Below are positions 9,347 through 18,469 of a DNA stretch of 64,000 nt, one piece after another. The notes under the pieces were generated by a model. That model made no database searches, was not told where the DNA came from, and saw only the letters and a program-made list of their open reading frames with translations. Numbering within the stretch: position 1 is the stretch's first letter; each line of letters starts with the position of its first letter. Source of the DNA: DAOUGC01 sp034429695 (GTDB lineage: Bacteria > Chloroflexota > Anaerolineae > Anaerolineales > Anaerolineaceae); contig DAOUGC010000037.1 in assembly GCA_034429695.1 (NCBI GenBank), forward strand, positions 5,325 through 69,324, in the 5' to 3' direction. The translations under genes were made by a program, and so were the position numbers.

Positions 9347-9622
9347 CTACTCAGCCGCAGCCATTTCTTCCGCAGGCAGCACACTGACGCGCTTGCGGCC
9401 ATTGGGCAGAGTTTCAAAGGTCACAATCCCTTCCGCCACAGCGAACAGGGTATCGTCCTTGCCTACCTTTACATTCAAACCCGGCTTGATGCGAGTGCCG
9501 CGCTGGCGAACCAGAATGTTACCCGAGAGCACAAACTCTCCAGCGAAGCGCTTCACACCCAGGCGCTGGGCATTACTTTCACGACCATTGCGGCTTGAAC
9601 CGCCACCTTTTTTGTGCGCCAT
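9347..9622 (-). CDS. rpmA: 50S ribosomal protein L27
   Basis: A 91-residue ribosomal protein near the peptidyl transferase centre. The N-terminus [16 protein letters not shown] and [20 protein letters not shown] and [14 protein letters not shown] are diagnostic. No N-terminal cleavable extension as seen in Firmicutes. It starts 4 bases after the L21 stop. The C-terminus has a short Ala/Glu tail. Confidence 0.97.
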   Translation of the reverse strand: MAHKKGGGSSRNGRESNAQRLGVKRFAGEFVLSGNILVRQRGTRIKPGLNVKVGKDDTLFAVAEGIVTFETLPNGRKRVSVLPAEEMAAAE

Positions 9623-9626
9623 TTTG

Positions 9627-9944
9627 CTACTCCGTTACAATCGATTCGATCTTTAATTGCGTGTACTGCTGCCGGTGACCGGTCTTCACGCGGATGCGTT
9701 TCTTGGGGCGATACTTGAAGACAATCAACTTGGGCCCCTTGACATGGCCTACGACGGTGGCGTTGACGGTGACACCCTTGATAAAGGGCGCGCCAACCGT
9801 AACGTTTTCGCCGTCCACCAGCAAGAGCACGCTTGTCAGCGGCGCCTGCTGCCCGGCTTCCATCTGCATGCGGTCGACTTCAATCGTACCGCCTTCGACG
9901 GCTTTGTACTGCTTGCCGCCGCTCTCAACGATAACGTACTTCAT
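9627..9944 (-). CDS. rplU: 50S ribosomal protein L21
   Basis: A 105-residue 23S rRNA-binding protein: [28 protein letters not shown] and [27 protein letters not shown] are diagnostic. ATG 9944 follows GGAGAGCAAA; a TTG at 9956 is also in frame but has no good ribosome binding site. It heads the L21-L27-L31 operon, driven by a near-consensus promoter at 10082-10110 and a roughly 130-base structured leader. Confidence 0.97.
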   Translation of the reverse strand: MKYVIVESGGKQYKAVEGGTIEVDRMQMEAGQQAPLTSVLLLVDGENVTVGAPFIKGVTVNATVVGHVKGPKLIVFKYRPKKRIRVKTGHRQQYTQLKIESIVTE

Positions 9945-10081
9945 TTTGCTCTCCAATCTTCACTTCACCGCACGTCCCGCGTTGGCTTTCGTTGCCGTTC
10001 AGAACGCCGCCGGCCCGGCGGGGAAGTTGGGGGGATACAATTGTCTGCCCCAGCACATGGCCGGGGCACAAGGCAGACGCT

Positions 10082-10110
10082 ATTATACAGGCCCCCTCGA
10101 CTCCTGTCAA
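10082..10110 (-). promoter_or_regulatory. Sigma-70-type promoter of the L21 operon
   Basis: On the minus strand TTGACA (10105-10110), 17 bases, TATAAT (10082-10087): a full consensus match. Transcription should start near 10075, giving a leader of about 130 bases before rplU. The leader can pair GTCTGCC with GGCAGAC and has a GC-rich hairpin near 10007-10022, so it could be an autoregulatory L21-type leader. Confidence 0.85.
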
Positions 10111-10117
10111 TGGGTCA

Positions 10118-12001
10118 TCATCCCTTCCAGCGACGCACATCGCCATCACGCACGGTCAATCCCTGTGAATCCAGATGCTCAAGGAAGCCCAGCGCATACT
10201 TGCGACTGGTATTCAACCCGTCTCTGAATTGCACCACGCTCAAAGTCGACTGACCGGCAAAGTGGTCCTTCACCCAGCCCAGCATGGCTTCATATTCCTC
10301 CCGCCGAAAGACCACCTCAGGCGAGACCTGCACCAGGTTCCCAAGTTCCAGCAGTGCGCGGTAGATCTCTTCGCCCGCCTGTTCGATGGTTTCCCTGACG
10401 CTGGGCGGGGTGGTACCGCTGGCGGCGAACCTGCCCAGCAATTGATCCACCCTGGCCTGCTGACCCGGAGAGAACTTCACTTCGTGTCCGGGCAGGGCGA
10501 TCCATGTGTCCCCCTGAAGTAACGTTCCATTGGCTGCCCAATAGTTAATCGCCGCCTGAAAAGCACGCGCCGGCAGCTTGAGACGGCTCTTAAGTTCCTC
10601 ACGGCCCATTCCCCGCCGCAGAGAATTGGCGCGATGGTATTCAGAAACCTCCTGACGCATGCGCGCCGTCAGGGCAGTCCACGCGGGCGCGGCGATCACC
10701 AGTGGGTCGTTGCCGCCATCCTCCAGACGGATCAACTGCCCTGCAGCGATCAACTGCTGCGCCGCCGTTATCCCAATCGCGGCATCCAGATGCGTTCTTC
10801 TGGCAAGCTCACTCACCGAGACAATGCCACCCCCCAGCGCCGCCTGGTACAGTACTTCATCCGGGCTGCCCGCCGTGAGGCGCTCGAACCGTTCCAGCAC
10901 CTCAGCGGAAAAGCGTTTGACCCTGCGCCGGGGGTGGGCGTCCAGCACCGCGCCGCCGCCAAGCGTCTCACCCGGCGATGGTCGCCGCAGAATAAATCGA
11001 TCTCCGCGTACCGCAGCCACCGGTTGATCCAGTTCGATCTGCAACCAACCTTCGCTTCCGGGGGCAAGCTCTTCCGCACCGATCACCCGCGCACGACCGG
11101 TTATCTCCGCTGAGCCAAGAAACATCTTTATCTGATCAGAATGTCCCAGCGGGGCTGAGGCATCCGGCAAAACACGCATGCTGACATCCAGCCGGCGGGT
11201 GGTCTGATAGCTTCCAGGAAGGGTGACCACATCACCGCGCCGGATCTGTTCAACATCCACCCCGCTGATGTTCATTGCGGTGCGCGTTCCGGGCTGACCG
11301 CGCTCCGTTTTTCGCCGGTGGCTTTGCAATCCCCGCACCCTGCCACGCACCGCGCCCGGCAGAATCTCCACTTCATCCCCCACGGAAAAGCCGCCATCCA
11401 GCAGCGTACCCGTTACCACGGTGCCAAACCCCTGCATGGTAAACACGCGGTCCACCGGCAGGCGCGGGCGGCCAAGGTCAGGTCTGGGCAGGCTGATCTC
11501 AAGCGCACGCTGCAGCGCGTCAGTCACCGCCTGCACACCCTCCCCCTTGCGCGCCGATACCCGCACCAGATCAGCATCGGCAAGCACGGTATTTTTTAGG
11601 GCTGAACGCACCTCACCCTCCACCAGATCGAGCCATTCGGGGTCATCCACCAGATCGGTTTTGGTCAGCACAATCACACCGGCGGGAATCTGCAATAAAT
11701 TCAGAATTGCCAGGTGCTCACGGGTTTGCGGCATCACGCCTTCATCCGCAGCCACCACAAACAAAACGGCGTCGATCCCTCCGACGCCGGATAACATGTT
11801 CTCGATAAAGTCGCGATGACCGGGCACATCCACAATCCCAACCTCTTCCCCATTGGGAAGGTTGAACCAGGCAAAGCCCAGTTCTATGGTCATCTCGCGT
11901 TGTTGTTCTTCCTTCAACCGGTCAGGATGGGTGCCGGTCAACGCCTGAACCAGGGTTGACTTGCCGTGATCCACATGACCGGCGGTGCCCACCACCCGCA
12001 T
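10118..12001 (-). CDS. selB: Selenocysteine-specific elongation factor SelB
   Basis: A 627-residue translational GTPase that delivers Sec-tRNA to UGA codons with a SECIS element. G1 GTAGHVDHGKST, G3 DVPGHRDF and G4 LTKTDLVD are intact; domains II and III follow (VFTMQGFGTVVTGTLLDG, RLDVSMRVL, QIELDQPVAAVRGDRFILRRPSPGETLGGG). The C-terminal 250 residues form the winged-helix repeats that bind SECIS RNA, ending with LSVVQFRDGLNTSRKYALGFLEHLD. The start follows GGAGCTAACCC, 3 bases after the coiled-coil gene. No selA, selC or selD is in the window. Confidence 0.93.
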   Translation of the reverse strand: MRVVGTAGHVDHGKSTLVQALTGTHPDRLKEEQQREMTIELGFAWFNLPNGEEVGIVDVPGHRDFIENMLSGVGGIDAVLFVVAADEGVMPQTREHLAILNLLQIPAGVIVLTKTDLVDDPEWLDLVEGEVRSALKNTVLADADLVRVSARKGEGVQAVTDALQRALEISLPRPDLGRPRLPVDRVFTMQGFGTVVTGTLLDGGFSVGDEVEILPGAVRGRVRGLQSHRRKTERGQPGTRTAMNISGVDVEQIRRGDVVTLPGSYQTTRRLDVSMRVLPDASAPLGHSDQIKMFLGSAEITGRARVIGAEELAPGSEGWLQIELDQPVAAVRGDRFILRRPSPGETLGGGAVLDAHPRRRVKRFSAEVLERFERLTAGSPDEVLYQAALGGGIVSVSELARRTHLDAAIGITAAQQLIAAGQLIRLEDGGNDPLVIAAPAWTALTARMRQEVSEYHRANSLRRGMGREELKSRLKLPARAFQAAINYWAANGTLLQGDTWIALPGHEVKFSPGQQARVDQLLGRFAASGTTPPSVRETIEQAGEEIYRALLELGNLVQVSPEVVFRREEYEAMLGWVKDHFAGQSTLSVVQFRDGLNTSRKYALGFLEHLDSQGLTVRDGDVRRWKG

Positions 12002-12004
12002 GGG

Positions 12005-13189
12005 TTAGCTCCGCACGGGCTGATTAAAGTTACGGTCCAGGTCTTCCACCGATTGGTGGTACAGGCTCAACATGGACTGCATACGTTTTTGGTAATCCGC
12101 CAGGAACTGGGTAAGGATGTCGCGCGCTTCCTGTGAGCTGTCCTCCAACCGCACCAGGCGTTCCAACATGCGTTCGTACTGGCGCATGATTTCGCGCTGC
12201 TGCTCCTCCTGAGCCAGCATGTAGTTGGTCCAGCGCTTCTGATCGTCGGCTTTGAAGGTCACCCATTCCTGCCGGAAACGTTCCTCAGCCAGGCGCTGCA
12301 TTTCAGTGATCTCGTTGACGCGCCGCTCAAACTTCTGCGTCACCTCATCAAAGGCTTCCTGCGAGCGTTTCACCGCGCGATGGGTGGTTTCCAGCGTTTG
12401 CATTTGCGATTCCAGATTGGCCGCCTGCCGTGAAATTTCATCAAAGCGAGTTTGCCAATCCTTCCATACGCGCTCGCGCTCAACATTCATCAGGTTCTGT
12501 TTTTCAATGAAGCTGGTTTGTGCCTGGCGGCGTTCGCCTTCGGCTGCCTGCAGTTCGGCAAAGCGCATCTCCAGTTTGCGCAACCCCTCTGCGGCAAGGT
12601 CGCTGCGGTTGCGTTGCTCGTCAATCCGCTTGCGCAACGCCGACAGTTCTCCCTGAATATCGGTCAGGCGTTTGGTATCCTGCCGCCGATTTTCATCCAA
12701 GAGCTTCAGGGTGCGCCGATATTCCTCTTCTGAACGGCTATTCTCGGAGAATTTATTTGCCAGTTCGTCCAGTTGACGCGACAGGCGGAATTCCTCTTCC
12801 ACCCTGGCTTGAACACTCTTGCGAATATCAGGCAGGGTTTCAACGGCTTTGCGCAGGTCAGCAACTGACTTGTTGACCAATTCCATCTCGCCACGGTGTT
12901 GTTTTTCCTGCTCACGCTCACGTTCATTGCGTTGCTTTTCAATCCCATCCACCATGCGCGAGAACTCAACCCGCATCTGCCCCATGGCTGCGTCCACCTG
13001 ATCAAAACGAGCCAGCAGTGTGGAAAGTCGGGTGGTTTCTGTATCCAGCGCCTTTAGCTGCTGGTTTACTCCCGGTAATGTACCTTCAAGTATGGCAAGG
13101 CGTTCTTCCAGTGTGGCAATCGTGGTTTTATCCCGCCGCCGTTCATCGTCCAACCATTCCAAACGTTTGATGATTTGCTCTAAATCCAT
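12005..13189 (-). CDS. Long coiled-coil protein of unknown function, linked to selB
   Basis: A 394-residue protein that is almost entirely charged heptad-type helix, rich in Glu, Arg and Gln, with no signal peptide, membrane segment or cysteine cluster. It would form a long coiled coil of SMC- or tropomyosin-like character but has no ATPase motif. The start at ATG 13189 follows AGAGGATTCCC. It ends 3 bases before selB and begins 64 bases after the complex-I-like gene, so it is likely cotranscribed with both. Role unknown; such proteins may be scaffold or cytoskeletal elements. Confidence 0.78.
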   Translation of the reverse strand: MDLEQIIKRLEWLDDERRRDKTTIATLEERLAILEGTLPGVNQQLKALDTETTRLSTLLARFDQVDAAMGQMRVEFSRMVDGIEKQRNEREREQEKQHRGEMELVNKSVADLRKAVETLPDIRKSVQARVEEEFRLSRQLDELANKFSENSRSEEEYRRTLKLLDENRRQDTKRLTDIQGELSALRKRIDEQRNRSDLAAEGLRKLEMRFAELQAAEGERRQAQTSFIEKQNLMNVERERVWKDWQTRFDEISRQAANLESQMQTLETTHRAVKRSQEAFDEVTQKFERRVNEITEMQRLAEERFRQEWVTFKADDQKRWTNYMLAQEEQQREIMRQYERMLERLVRLEDSSQEARDILTQFLADYQKRMQSMLSLYHQSVEDLDRNFNQPVRS

Positions 13190-13253
13190 GGGAATCCTCT
13201 GAGCTAATTATATCAGTACCACGAAATGAATAAATCAAACCGAAATGAAGAAT

Positions 13254-14645
13254 TTAAAAGAGTGAATCAAATGCCCGCAACAAATTGGTGAACACAGGCA
13301 GAGAGAATGTGGGCAGCAGGCCCACAAAAAACAGAAACACCACCCCGAGACCCAGCAAAAGTATGTGCGAAAGCTTCTCAGGGAAATGCCATTCACGGTC
13401 CTCGCCGGCGATCATGGTGCTGATCACCCTCACCCCGCCAATGAACATGCCCGCCACACCCACCAGCACCCATAAACCGGCCACCAGTGAACGGGCCGCC
13501 ACTGACTCAAGCAACACCTGTCGCGCCGGATAAGAAGCCAGCAGGGGCAGGCCGGCGATCGAGAAACACGCCAGCACAGCCGATATGGCCGCCACCGGAT
13601 GGCGATAGATGACCCCGCGCAGCGAATCAAAGTCCAGCCCACGCTGTGAGTTGAGGGATTCCATGGCCAGTGACCATAACCCGAGCGCAGCCCAGCGCCC
13701 CAACAGACTGGCTGCCAGAATCTCATATCCGCTCTGCTGGTTCAGGCTCAACGCCAACAGCGCAAACCCGTTCTCAAAGATCAGGCCGTAGGCAAACATG
13801 CGTGCCAGGTTTTGTTGAAATGCCGCCCAGATACCCGCCGTGACCACCATGATCACCCCCAGCCAGGTCAATCCTTCACCCAGCATGGGGAATTCGCGCA
13901 TCCATGCGAAACGGTTGAGGAATTCCAATACCATCAAAATCACGGTGGTGGGGATCATGGTAAACACAAACCCGACAGCAAATGGAGGAGCCTGTTCTGC
14001 CAGCAACGGGGTCCAGTTATAGAATGGGAAGATAGCCAGCCAAAAGGCCACCCCCAAAGCGAACAATGCCATGGCCTCAATTAACAAACGTTGATCGGTT
14101 GGGTTGGCTTCCACAGCGGTGGACGCCCAACCCGCCAGCAACATGAAGGGCATTGCCAGGGTCTGAAAGATCAAGAAACGCAGCACTCCCTGCCGTACCG
14201 GCGCGCCGGGTTTGACCAGTATCGGTATGCTGAAGAGTACGGCAGCTTCAACCAACAGCGCAGCGTACAGGAAGGGTTCAACCGCCATGGACGCGATCAA
14301 CAGTGAGATGATCACCAGGCCAAGCGGGGCAAAGAAACGATGCGGTTTAAAAAACACCGCCCCCATGAACCAGAATGCGCCGACCAGGTAGATCAAAGCC
14401 AAAAATGTATGATCCGCCGCACCCAGCTCGAAGCGCCTGCCCAGAATGGACAATGTCGAACCGATCTCAACCGTCAGGCCAAAAACCTGCATGCGGGTGG
14501 CAATGGGCACCATGAAAGCAAACATTGATAAGAACAGGCACAGACCGGCAGCCAGCGCAGCGGTCAGCACGGAACGGCGGTTAAGATACCACAGGCCTAC
14601 AGCCACAGCCATCGGCAAAAATATCCACAGCAGGGGGGCGCTCAT
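13254..14645 (-). CDS. NuoM/NuoN-like proton-translocating membrane subunit
   Basis: A 463-residue polytopic protein (about 14 membrane helices) of the NADH-dehydrogenase/Mrp antiporter family. The family core is visible as VEPFLYAALLVEAAVLF (with the helix Glu), then FWLAIFPFYNWTPLLAEQAPP, the counterpart of the usual P-x-H-x-W-L-P-x-A-H segment. The usual His is replaced by Tyr. It is third of three genes overlapping by 4 bases each. It probably conducts protons or sodium as part of a complex, but no hydrogenase, quinone-binding or NADH subunit is nearby, so its electron-transfer partner is unknown. Confidence 0.78.
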   Translation of the reverse strand: MSAPLLWIFLPMAVAVGLWYLNRRSVLTAALAAGLCLFLSMFAFMVPIATRMQVFGLTVEIGSTLSILGRRFELGAADHTFLALIYLVGAFWFMGAVFFKPHRFFAPLGLVIISLLIASMAVEPFLYAALLVEAAVLFSIPILVKPGAPVRQGVLRFLIFQTLAMPFMLLAGWASTAVEANPTDQRLLIEAMALFALGVAFWLAIFPFYNWTPLLAEQAPPFAVGFVFTMIPTTVILMVLEFLNRFAWMREFPMLGEGLTWLGVIMVVTAGIWAAFQQNLARMFAYGLIFENGFALLALSLNQQSGYEILAASLLGRWAALGLWSLAMESLNSQRGLDFDSLRGVIYRHPVAAISAVLACFSIAGLPLLASYPARQVLLESVAARSLVAGLWVLVGVAGMFIGGVRVISTMIAGEDREWHFPEKLSHILLLGLGVVFLFFVGLLPTFSLPVFTNLLRAFDSLF

Positions 14646-15256
14646 GATTGACCCTCCCCATCCAGATCGGGCGTGAGGAGCAGGTAAGCGATGCCAAGCG
14701 CAATACCCAGGGTGATCACACCCAGCAGACCCGCCACCAGTATGGAAACTTCAACCGAGGAATACAGAATCTCAAAACCTGAGAGTGTGGTCAACAGGCC
14801 AATTCCAATGCGAAGCGGATGGGTGTTGACCCCCAGTTGCAACAATCCCATACCAATTAATAACAACCCGCCCTGTACCACCGGCAGGGCGGCAGGTATC
14901 CAGACCTGTGCCTGGGGTGCAACCACCACGGCAAACACGACGATCATCACCCCCACCAGGAAGGAAAATGCCAATCCTGACAATCCACCCAGCAGGGAGC
15001 GGTCCTTCTGCAGTAATACATCCAGCCCTTCGGTACCACTCTGCGAAGCCGAAATCACCGCCAGCGCCATCCAACCGACGATCAGTTTAACCGCAGCCAG
15101 CCCCAGCGGCCAGGTCACAGCAGTCAGCCAGAACACCACCACGTACTGCAAAGCCAGGGCGATCACATTCCAACGCCAGTTACGGTAACTGACCAGTGCC
15201 AGTGACGTAACCACGCCAAGCGAAACCGCCAACCAACCAAGCTGCGCGAAGATCAT
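14642..15256 (-). CDS. Small membrane subunit, HyfE/NuoK-like C-terminus
   Basis: A 204-residue protein with about seven hydrophobic helices. The C-terminal half (GLLLIGMGLLQLGVNTHPLRIGIGLLTTLSGFEILY) resembles the short NuoK/HyfE/MrpC-type helices that sit between large antiporter subunits. The start at ATG 15256 overlaps the stop of the upstream gene by 4 bases, and its own stop overlaps the next gene by 4 bases, indicating a tightly coupled complex. The assignment by homology is tentative; the gene position between two large subunits supports it. Confidence 0.65.
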   Translation of the reverse strand: MIFAQLGWLAVSLGVVTSLALVSYRNWRWNVIALALQYVVVFWLTAVTWPLGLAAVKLIVGWMALAVISASQSGTEGLDVLLQKDRSLLGGLSGLAFSFLVGVMIVVFAVVVAPQAQVWIPAALPVVQGGLLLIGMGLLQLGVNTHPLRIGIGLLTTLSGFEILYSSVEVSILVAGLLGVITLGIALGIAYLLLTPDLDGEGQS

Positions 15257-16857
15257 GGTGCACCTGCGCCAGGTGAGAATAACGTCAAGAGCAGCGCAAG
15301 CAGCAACAATGCCCACAATACCCCACCCGCGCCCTCCAGAATGACCGTGATGAAATTAATCACCTGTTGCACCAACCCGTACAACCATGTGAGCAGACCG
15401 TAAAACCAATCCAGTCGCAGAAAAGCAGCGATCCCCAACCCAATGCGTCGGGCAAGCACAAAAGCCCATGCCGTCCGTTCAGCCGGTATGCGGCGTAACA
15501 GGTGCGCCACCCCATACCCCAGGACCATGAGCACCAGCGAGATGAGTGCAGCCCACCAGATTCCGAACCGATTTTGTGTAACGGCTCCAAGAAAACCGAT
15601 CAACCAGAAAGACAGACCCAGTATGCCCAACCCGATTGGATAAACCACCTTCACCCAGCGGTCGCTTTCTGATATGCCTTCCGATGGGGCCAACGCATGG
15701 CGCAAAAAACCAGCCAACAAAAGGCTATGCGCACTGATCATGACCACATCCAGCAGACTGAATGGCAGCACCACCAACCCTGGCCATCCACTGGCAGCCG
15801 GGGTGAAGGGCAACCCCGTCAGCCCAATCAGGGTGATCATGGGCAAAATCAACAGGGCGCGCTGGCGAACGTTGAAGAGAAATACCGCCCCACCCGACAG
15901 GATCAATGCCACACCCCACATCACACTGGCTCCGGTTTGGCCGCGAACCGCCGAACCAAGCGCCATGCCCGCCAGGGCGATCAGCCAGTAGGGCCGGCCG
16001 TTGATCTCGTCTGAGCTAAACAACCACATGGCTGCCCCGTACACAGCCGCCAGGCCCGTAAATAGCAAAAAGAATGGCGCCACTTCAGGGGCGGCAACGG
16101 TGGCTGGCAATCGGCTCAACAAGGGCAGCGTGGCGGCGGGCGCCACCAGGCGCAGCACCGTGCCCAACCCGCGCCGCATGCGGATCTCCTGTTGAAATGG
16201 AAGGTGCAGGGGCAGCACCCCCAGGCGCAAACCGGCTGCCATCAACAGAAACACGGCCGCCTGATCTGGAATGGCGGCAAGTTCCAGCGTGCTCCCAAAA
16301 GCACGGCTGACCATCATCGCCCAGATGGCCGCGCCTGTGCCCCCCACCCTGGCAGCAAATGCCACCACGGCCTGCCGGGCCTGGGTGGGTTGCGGACTGC
16401 CGCGCACAAACATGGCCAGTTCCGCCAGGTCGATCACCGTCCAGGCAAGCACCAGCGCCAGCACTGAATTTGCCATCACTGCCAGCATGCCAGCCGCCAC
16501 CAGCGCCATGCTCCCGGCCCACGCCTCAGGAATGGATGTGCTCAAACGGGCAGAGGCGGTCAGAATGACACCCACCGCCAGACTGGCGAGCGCAAACACA
16601 AACGGCCATGAAAAGGAATCGAGTTGGAAGGAAAGCGCCGGGGCAACCCCCTCAACGGTTTGCCAGCCCGGGATCACCAGGCTGAACGTCCGTCCTGCAT
16701 CCACCTGCCAGTGGTATACCAGCGTGACCACCCATGTGATTAATACCGCAGCAGAACAGCCCAGCCAGGCATAGCCGTAACTGGGCCTCAAGCGCTGCAG
16801 CACAAGCACAATAACTGCAGGAACGAGCAGCAGCACAACAGGTAAGATGACCAGCAT
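15253..16857 (-). CDS. NuoL/HyfB-like membrane subunit
   Basis: A 534-residue polytopic protein with about 14 or more helices, from the proton-pumping complex I/Mrp family but divergent. LAWTVIDLAELAMF stands where the F-W-E motif normally is, and RLGVLPLHLPFQQEIRMRRG matches the P-x-H-x-x-x-x-x family segment. The C-terminus carries an amphipathic stretch and a further helix. It starts 7 bases after the hydantoinase stop with no strong ribosome binding site, so translation may be coupled. With the two following genes it forms an orphan ion-pump-like module. Confidence 0.72.
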   Translation of the reverse strand: MLVILPVVLLLVPAVIVLVLQRLRPSYGYAWLGCSAAVLITWVVTLVYHWQVDAGRTFSLVIPGWQTVEGVAPALSFQLDSFSWPFVFALASLAVGVILTASARLSTSIPEAWAGSMALVAAGMLAVMANSVLALVLAWTVIDLAELAMFVRGSPQPTQARQAVVAFAARVGGTGAAIWAMMVSRAFGSTLELAAIPDQAAVFLLMAAGLRLGVLPLHLPFQQEIRMRRGLGTVLRLVAPAATLPLLSRLPATVAAPEVAPFFLLFTGLAAVYGAAMWLFSSDEINGRPYWLIALAGMALGSAVRGQTGASVMWGVALILSGGAVFLFNVRQRALLILPMITLIGLTGLPFTPAASGWPGLVVLPFSLLDVVMISAHSLLLAGFLRHALAPSEGISESDRWVKVVYPIGLGILGLSFWLIGFLGAVTQNRFGIWWAALISLVLMVLGYGVAHLLRRIPAERTAWAFVLARRIGLGIAAFLRLDWFYGLLTWLYGLVQQVINFITVILEGAGGVLWALLLLALLLTLFSPGAGAP

Positions 16858-16864
16858 AAATGCT

Positions 16865-18286
16865 TTATATCACAGGAGCGAACGGGACGCGAGCCAAAAA
16901 CCGGCCCCCACCTGCGTTCCCCAGCCATTTCCCCTCATCCACAATCAAATTGCCGCGCAGGAACACTTTTTCCGGCATGCCGGTCAGTTCCCAGCCTTCA
17001 TACAGGTTGTAGTCAGTGCGGTGTCTGGCGACCTCAACCCCGTAGCGCGTGCGCCGGGCAGGATCCCAGATCACAATATCGGCGTCTGCGCCAGGGGTCA
17101 GTGAACCTTTGCGCGGGTACATTCCAAAGATCTTCGCCGGGTTGGTACAGTGGGTTTGGACAAACTGGTTGGCGGTCATTCGACCCACTCCCACAGCACC
17201 GCTCCACATAACAGGCAGACGGTCGCCAACACCGGGCAAGCCATTGGGGATCAGTGTAAAGTTGGCCTGGCCCAGTTCCTTCCCCGCAATCCGCACGGCA
17301 TGGCCGTCGAACAGGATATCCTGTGCACCATTATAGAAGAACGGGCAATGGTCGGTTGCCACCACTTGCAGCACGCCATCCGCCAGCCCCTGCCACAAAC
17401 GTTCGCGGTCGGCTTCCAACCGCAGCGGTGGCGAGCAGATGAATTTGGCTCCATCCTCGCGCTCCAGTTCCTGTTCAGTCAGGAACAGATACTGCGGACA
17501 GGTCTCCCCCATCACTTTGACGCCCCGCTGGCGGGCATACTGCAATTGATCCACCTCACCGCCGGCGTTCATGTGCACCACATAAAGAGGGGCATCCGCC
17601 TGTGCCGCCAGGGCGCAGGCACGCAGCACGGCTTCCACTGCGCCCCAGGCCGGGCGGGTGCGCGCGTGCCAGATGGGGCTGGTGTTGCCTGCCGCCAGCG
17701 CTTCTGCCACCAGCAGATCAATCACATCGCCGTTTTCAGCATGTACCATGGTCAACATGCCTGCATCCCGCGCAATGCGCAATGCCTGAAAAATACCGGC
17801 ATCTGACAGGCGCAAACGGTTGTTATATGCGGTAAAAACCTTGATACTGGTGATACCTTCTGTCACCAGGTGGGGAATTGCCGCTGCGACTTCTTCATCG
17901 AGGCGTGAAATATTCATGTGGAAGCTGTAGTCCACGGCGGCCCGTTTGGCCACCCTTGCCTTCCACACTTCCACATTGGCCAGCAATGGAGAAAAATCCT
18001 GGGGTATAAAATCAATCACGGTGGTGGTGCCGCCATAAGCAGCCGCACGGTGTCCCGTGAAATGATCATCTGATGAAACCGTGTCAAACATTTGCAGATC
18101 AAAATGGGTATGAACGTCCACTCCACCTGGCATCACCAACTTGCCAGCCGCGTCCACCACTTCAACCCCTGCCGGAACCGTAAGGTTGCGGCCAATTTGA
18201 GCGATTTCCTCCCCCTCTATTAATAGATCTGCTTGAAATGTTTCTGCTGCAGTGATTAGCGTCCCGGCGCGAATTAGCCGTGCCAT
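16865..18286 (-). CDS. hydA: D-hydantoinase / dihydropyrimidinase family cyclic amidohydrolase
   Basis: A 473-residue TIM-barrel amidohydrolase that opens cyclic ureides such as dihydropyrimidines, hydantoins or related ring products of purine breakdown. The binuclear metal site is complete: H59 and H61 in GVDVHTHFD, carboxylated K150 in ITSIKVFTAYNN, the VHAENGD His, VVHMNA and the Asp in VATDHCPF. The start at ATG 18286 follows GGAGGTTCC. Its leader carries an extended -10 and a TTGACTGACAA palindrome, tying it to the purine block (HyuA role). Downstream, the complex-I-like genes follow 7 bases later. Substrate is inferred from context. Confidence 0.92.
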   Translation of the reverse strand: MARLIRAGTLITAAETFQADLLIEGEEIAQIGRNLTVPAGVEVVDAAGKLVMPGGVDVHTHFDLQMFDTVSSDDHFTGHRAAAYGGTTTVIDFIPQDFSPLLANVEVWKARVAKRAAVDYSFHMNISRLDEEVAAAIPHLVTEGITSIKVFTAYNNRLRLSDAGIFQALRIARDAGMLTMVHAENGDVIDLLVAEALAAGNTSPIWHARTRPAWGAVEAVLRACALAAQADAPLYVVHMNAGGEVDQLQYARQRGVKVMGETCPQYLFLTEQELEREDGAKFICSPPLRLEADRERLWQGLADGVLQVVATDHCPFFYNGAQDILFDGHAVRIAGKELGQANFTLIPNGLPGVGDRLPVMWSGAVGVGRMTANQFVQTHCTNPAKIFGMYPRKGSLTPGADADIVIWDPARRTRYGVEVARHRTDYNLYEGWELTGMPEKVFLRGNLIVDEGKWLGNAGGGRFLARVPFAPVI

Positions 18287-18302
18287 GGAACCTCCAGTGT
18301 GA

Positions 18303-18313
18303 TTGACTGACAA
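18303..18313. promoter_or_regulatory. Candidate repressor operator upstream of hydA
   Basis: TTGACTGACAA, one mismatch from the palindrome TTGTCTGACAA found upstream of other genes of the block. It lies just downstream of an extended -10 (TGGTAGAAT on the minus strand, 18327-18335), hence over the start of the transcript. Confidence 0.5.
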
Positions 18314-18326
18314 CAATTTCGACTGA

Positions 18327-18335
18327 ATTCTACCA
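18327..18335 (-). promoter_or_regulatory. Extended -10 promoter element of hydA
   Basis: Minus strand TGG-TAGAAT; no convincing -35 box at 17 bases. The start of transcription would be near 18320, inside the 5' region that holds the operator-like palindrome. Confidence 0.45.
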
Positions 18336-18403
18336 GTAAAATTGCAATATCCGTGCCCATCTGGGCTGAAAGCCTGCCCAATCTTGATCATTTTTTAGAA
18401 TCG

Positions 18404-18443
18404 CCAGGGATGGCAGCAGATCAACCAATACCGCCATCCCTGG
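18404..18443. repeat. Eleven-base inverted repeat between convergent-free genes
   Basis: CCAGGGATGGC / GCCATCCCTGG with an 18-base loop, after the stop of the 157-residue gene on the minus strand. No T-run follows on either strand, so termination is doubtful; it may protect the 3' end. Confidence 0.5.
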
Positions 18444-18469
18444 GAAGGTAAACACCGTCTTGCGGTGGA

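Noticed and set aside
18404..18443. Hairpin as intrinsic terminator
   Set aside because: No T-run on either strand, so it is listed only as an inverted repeat.
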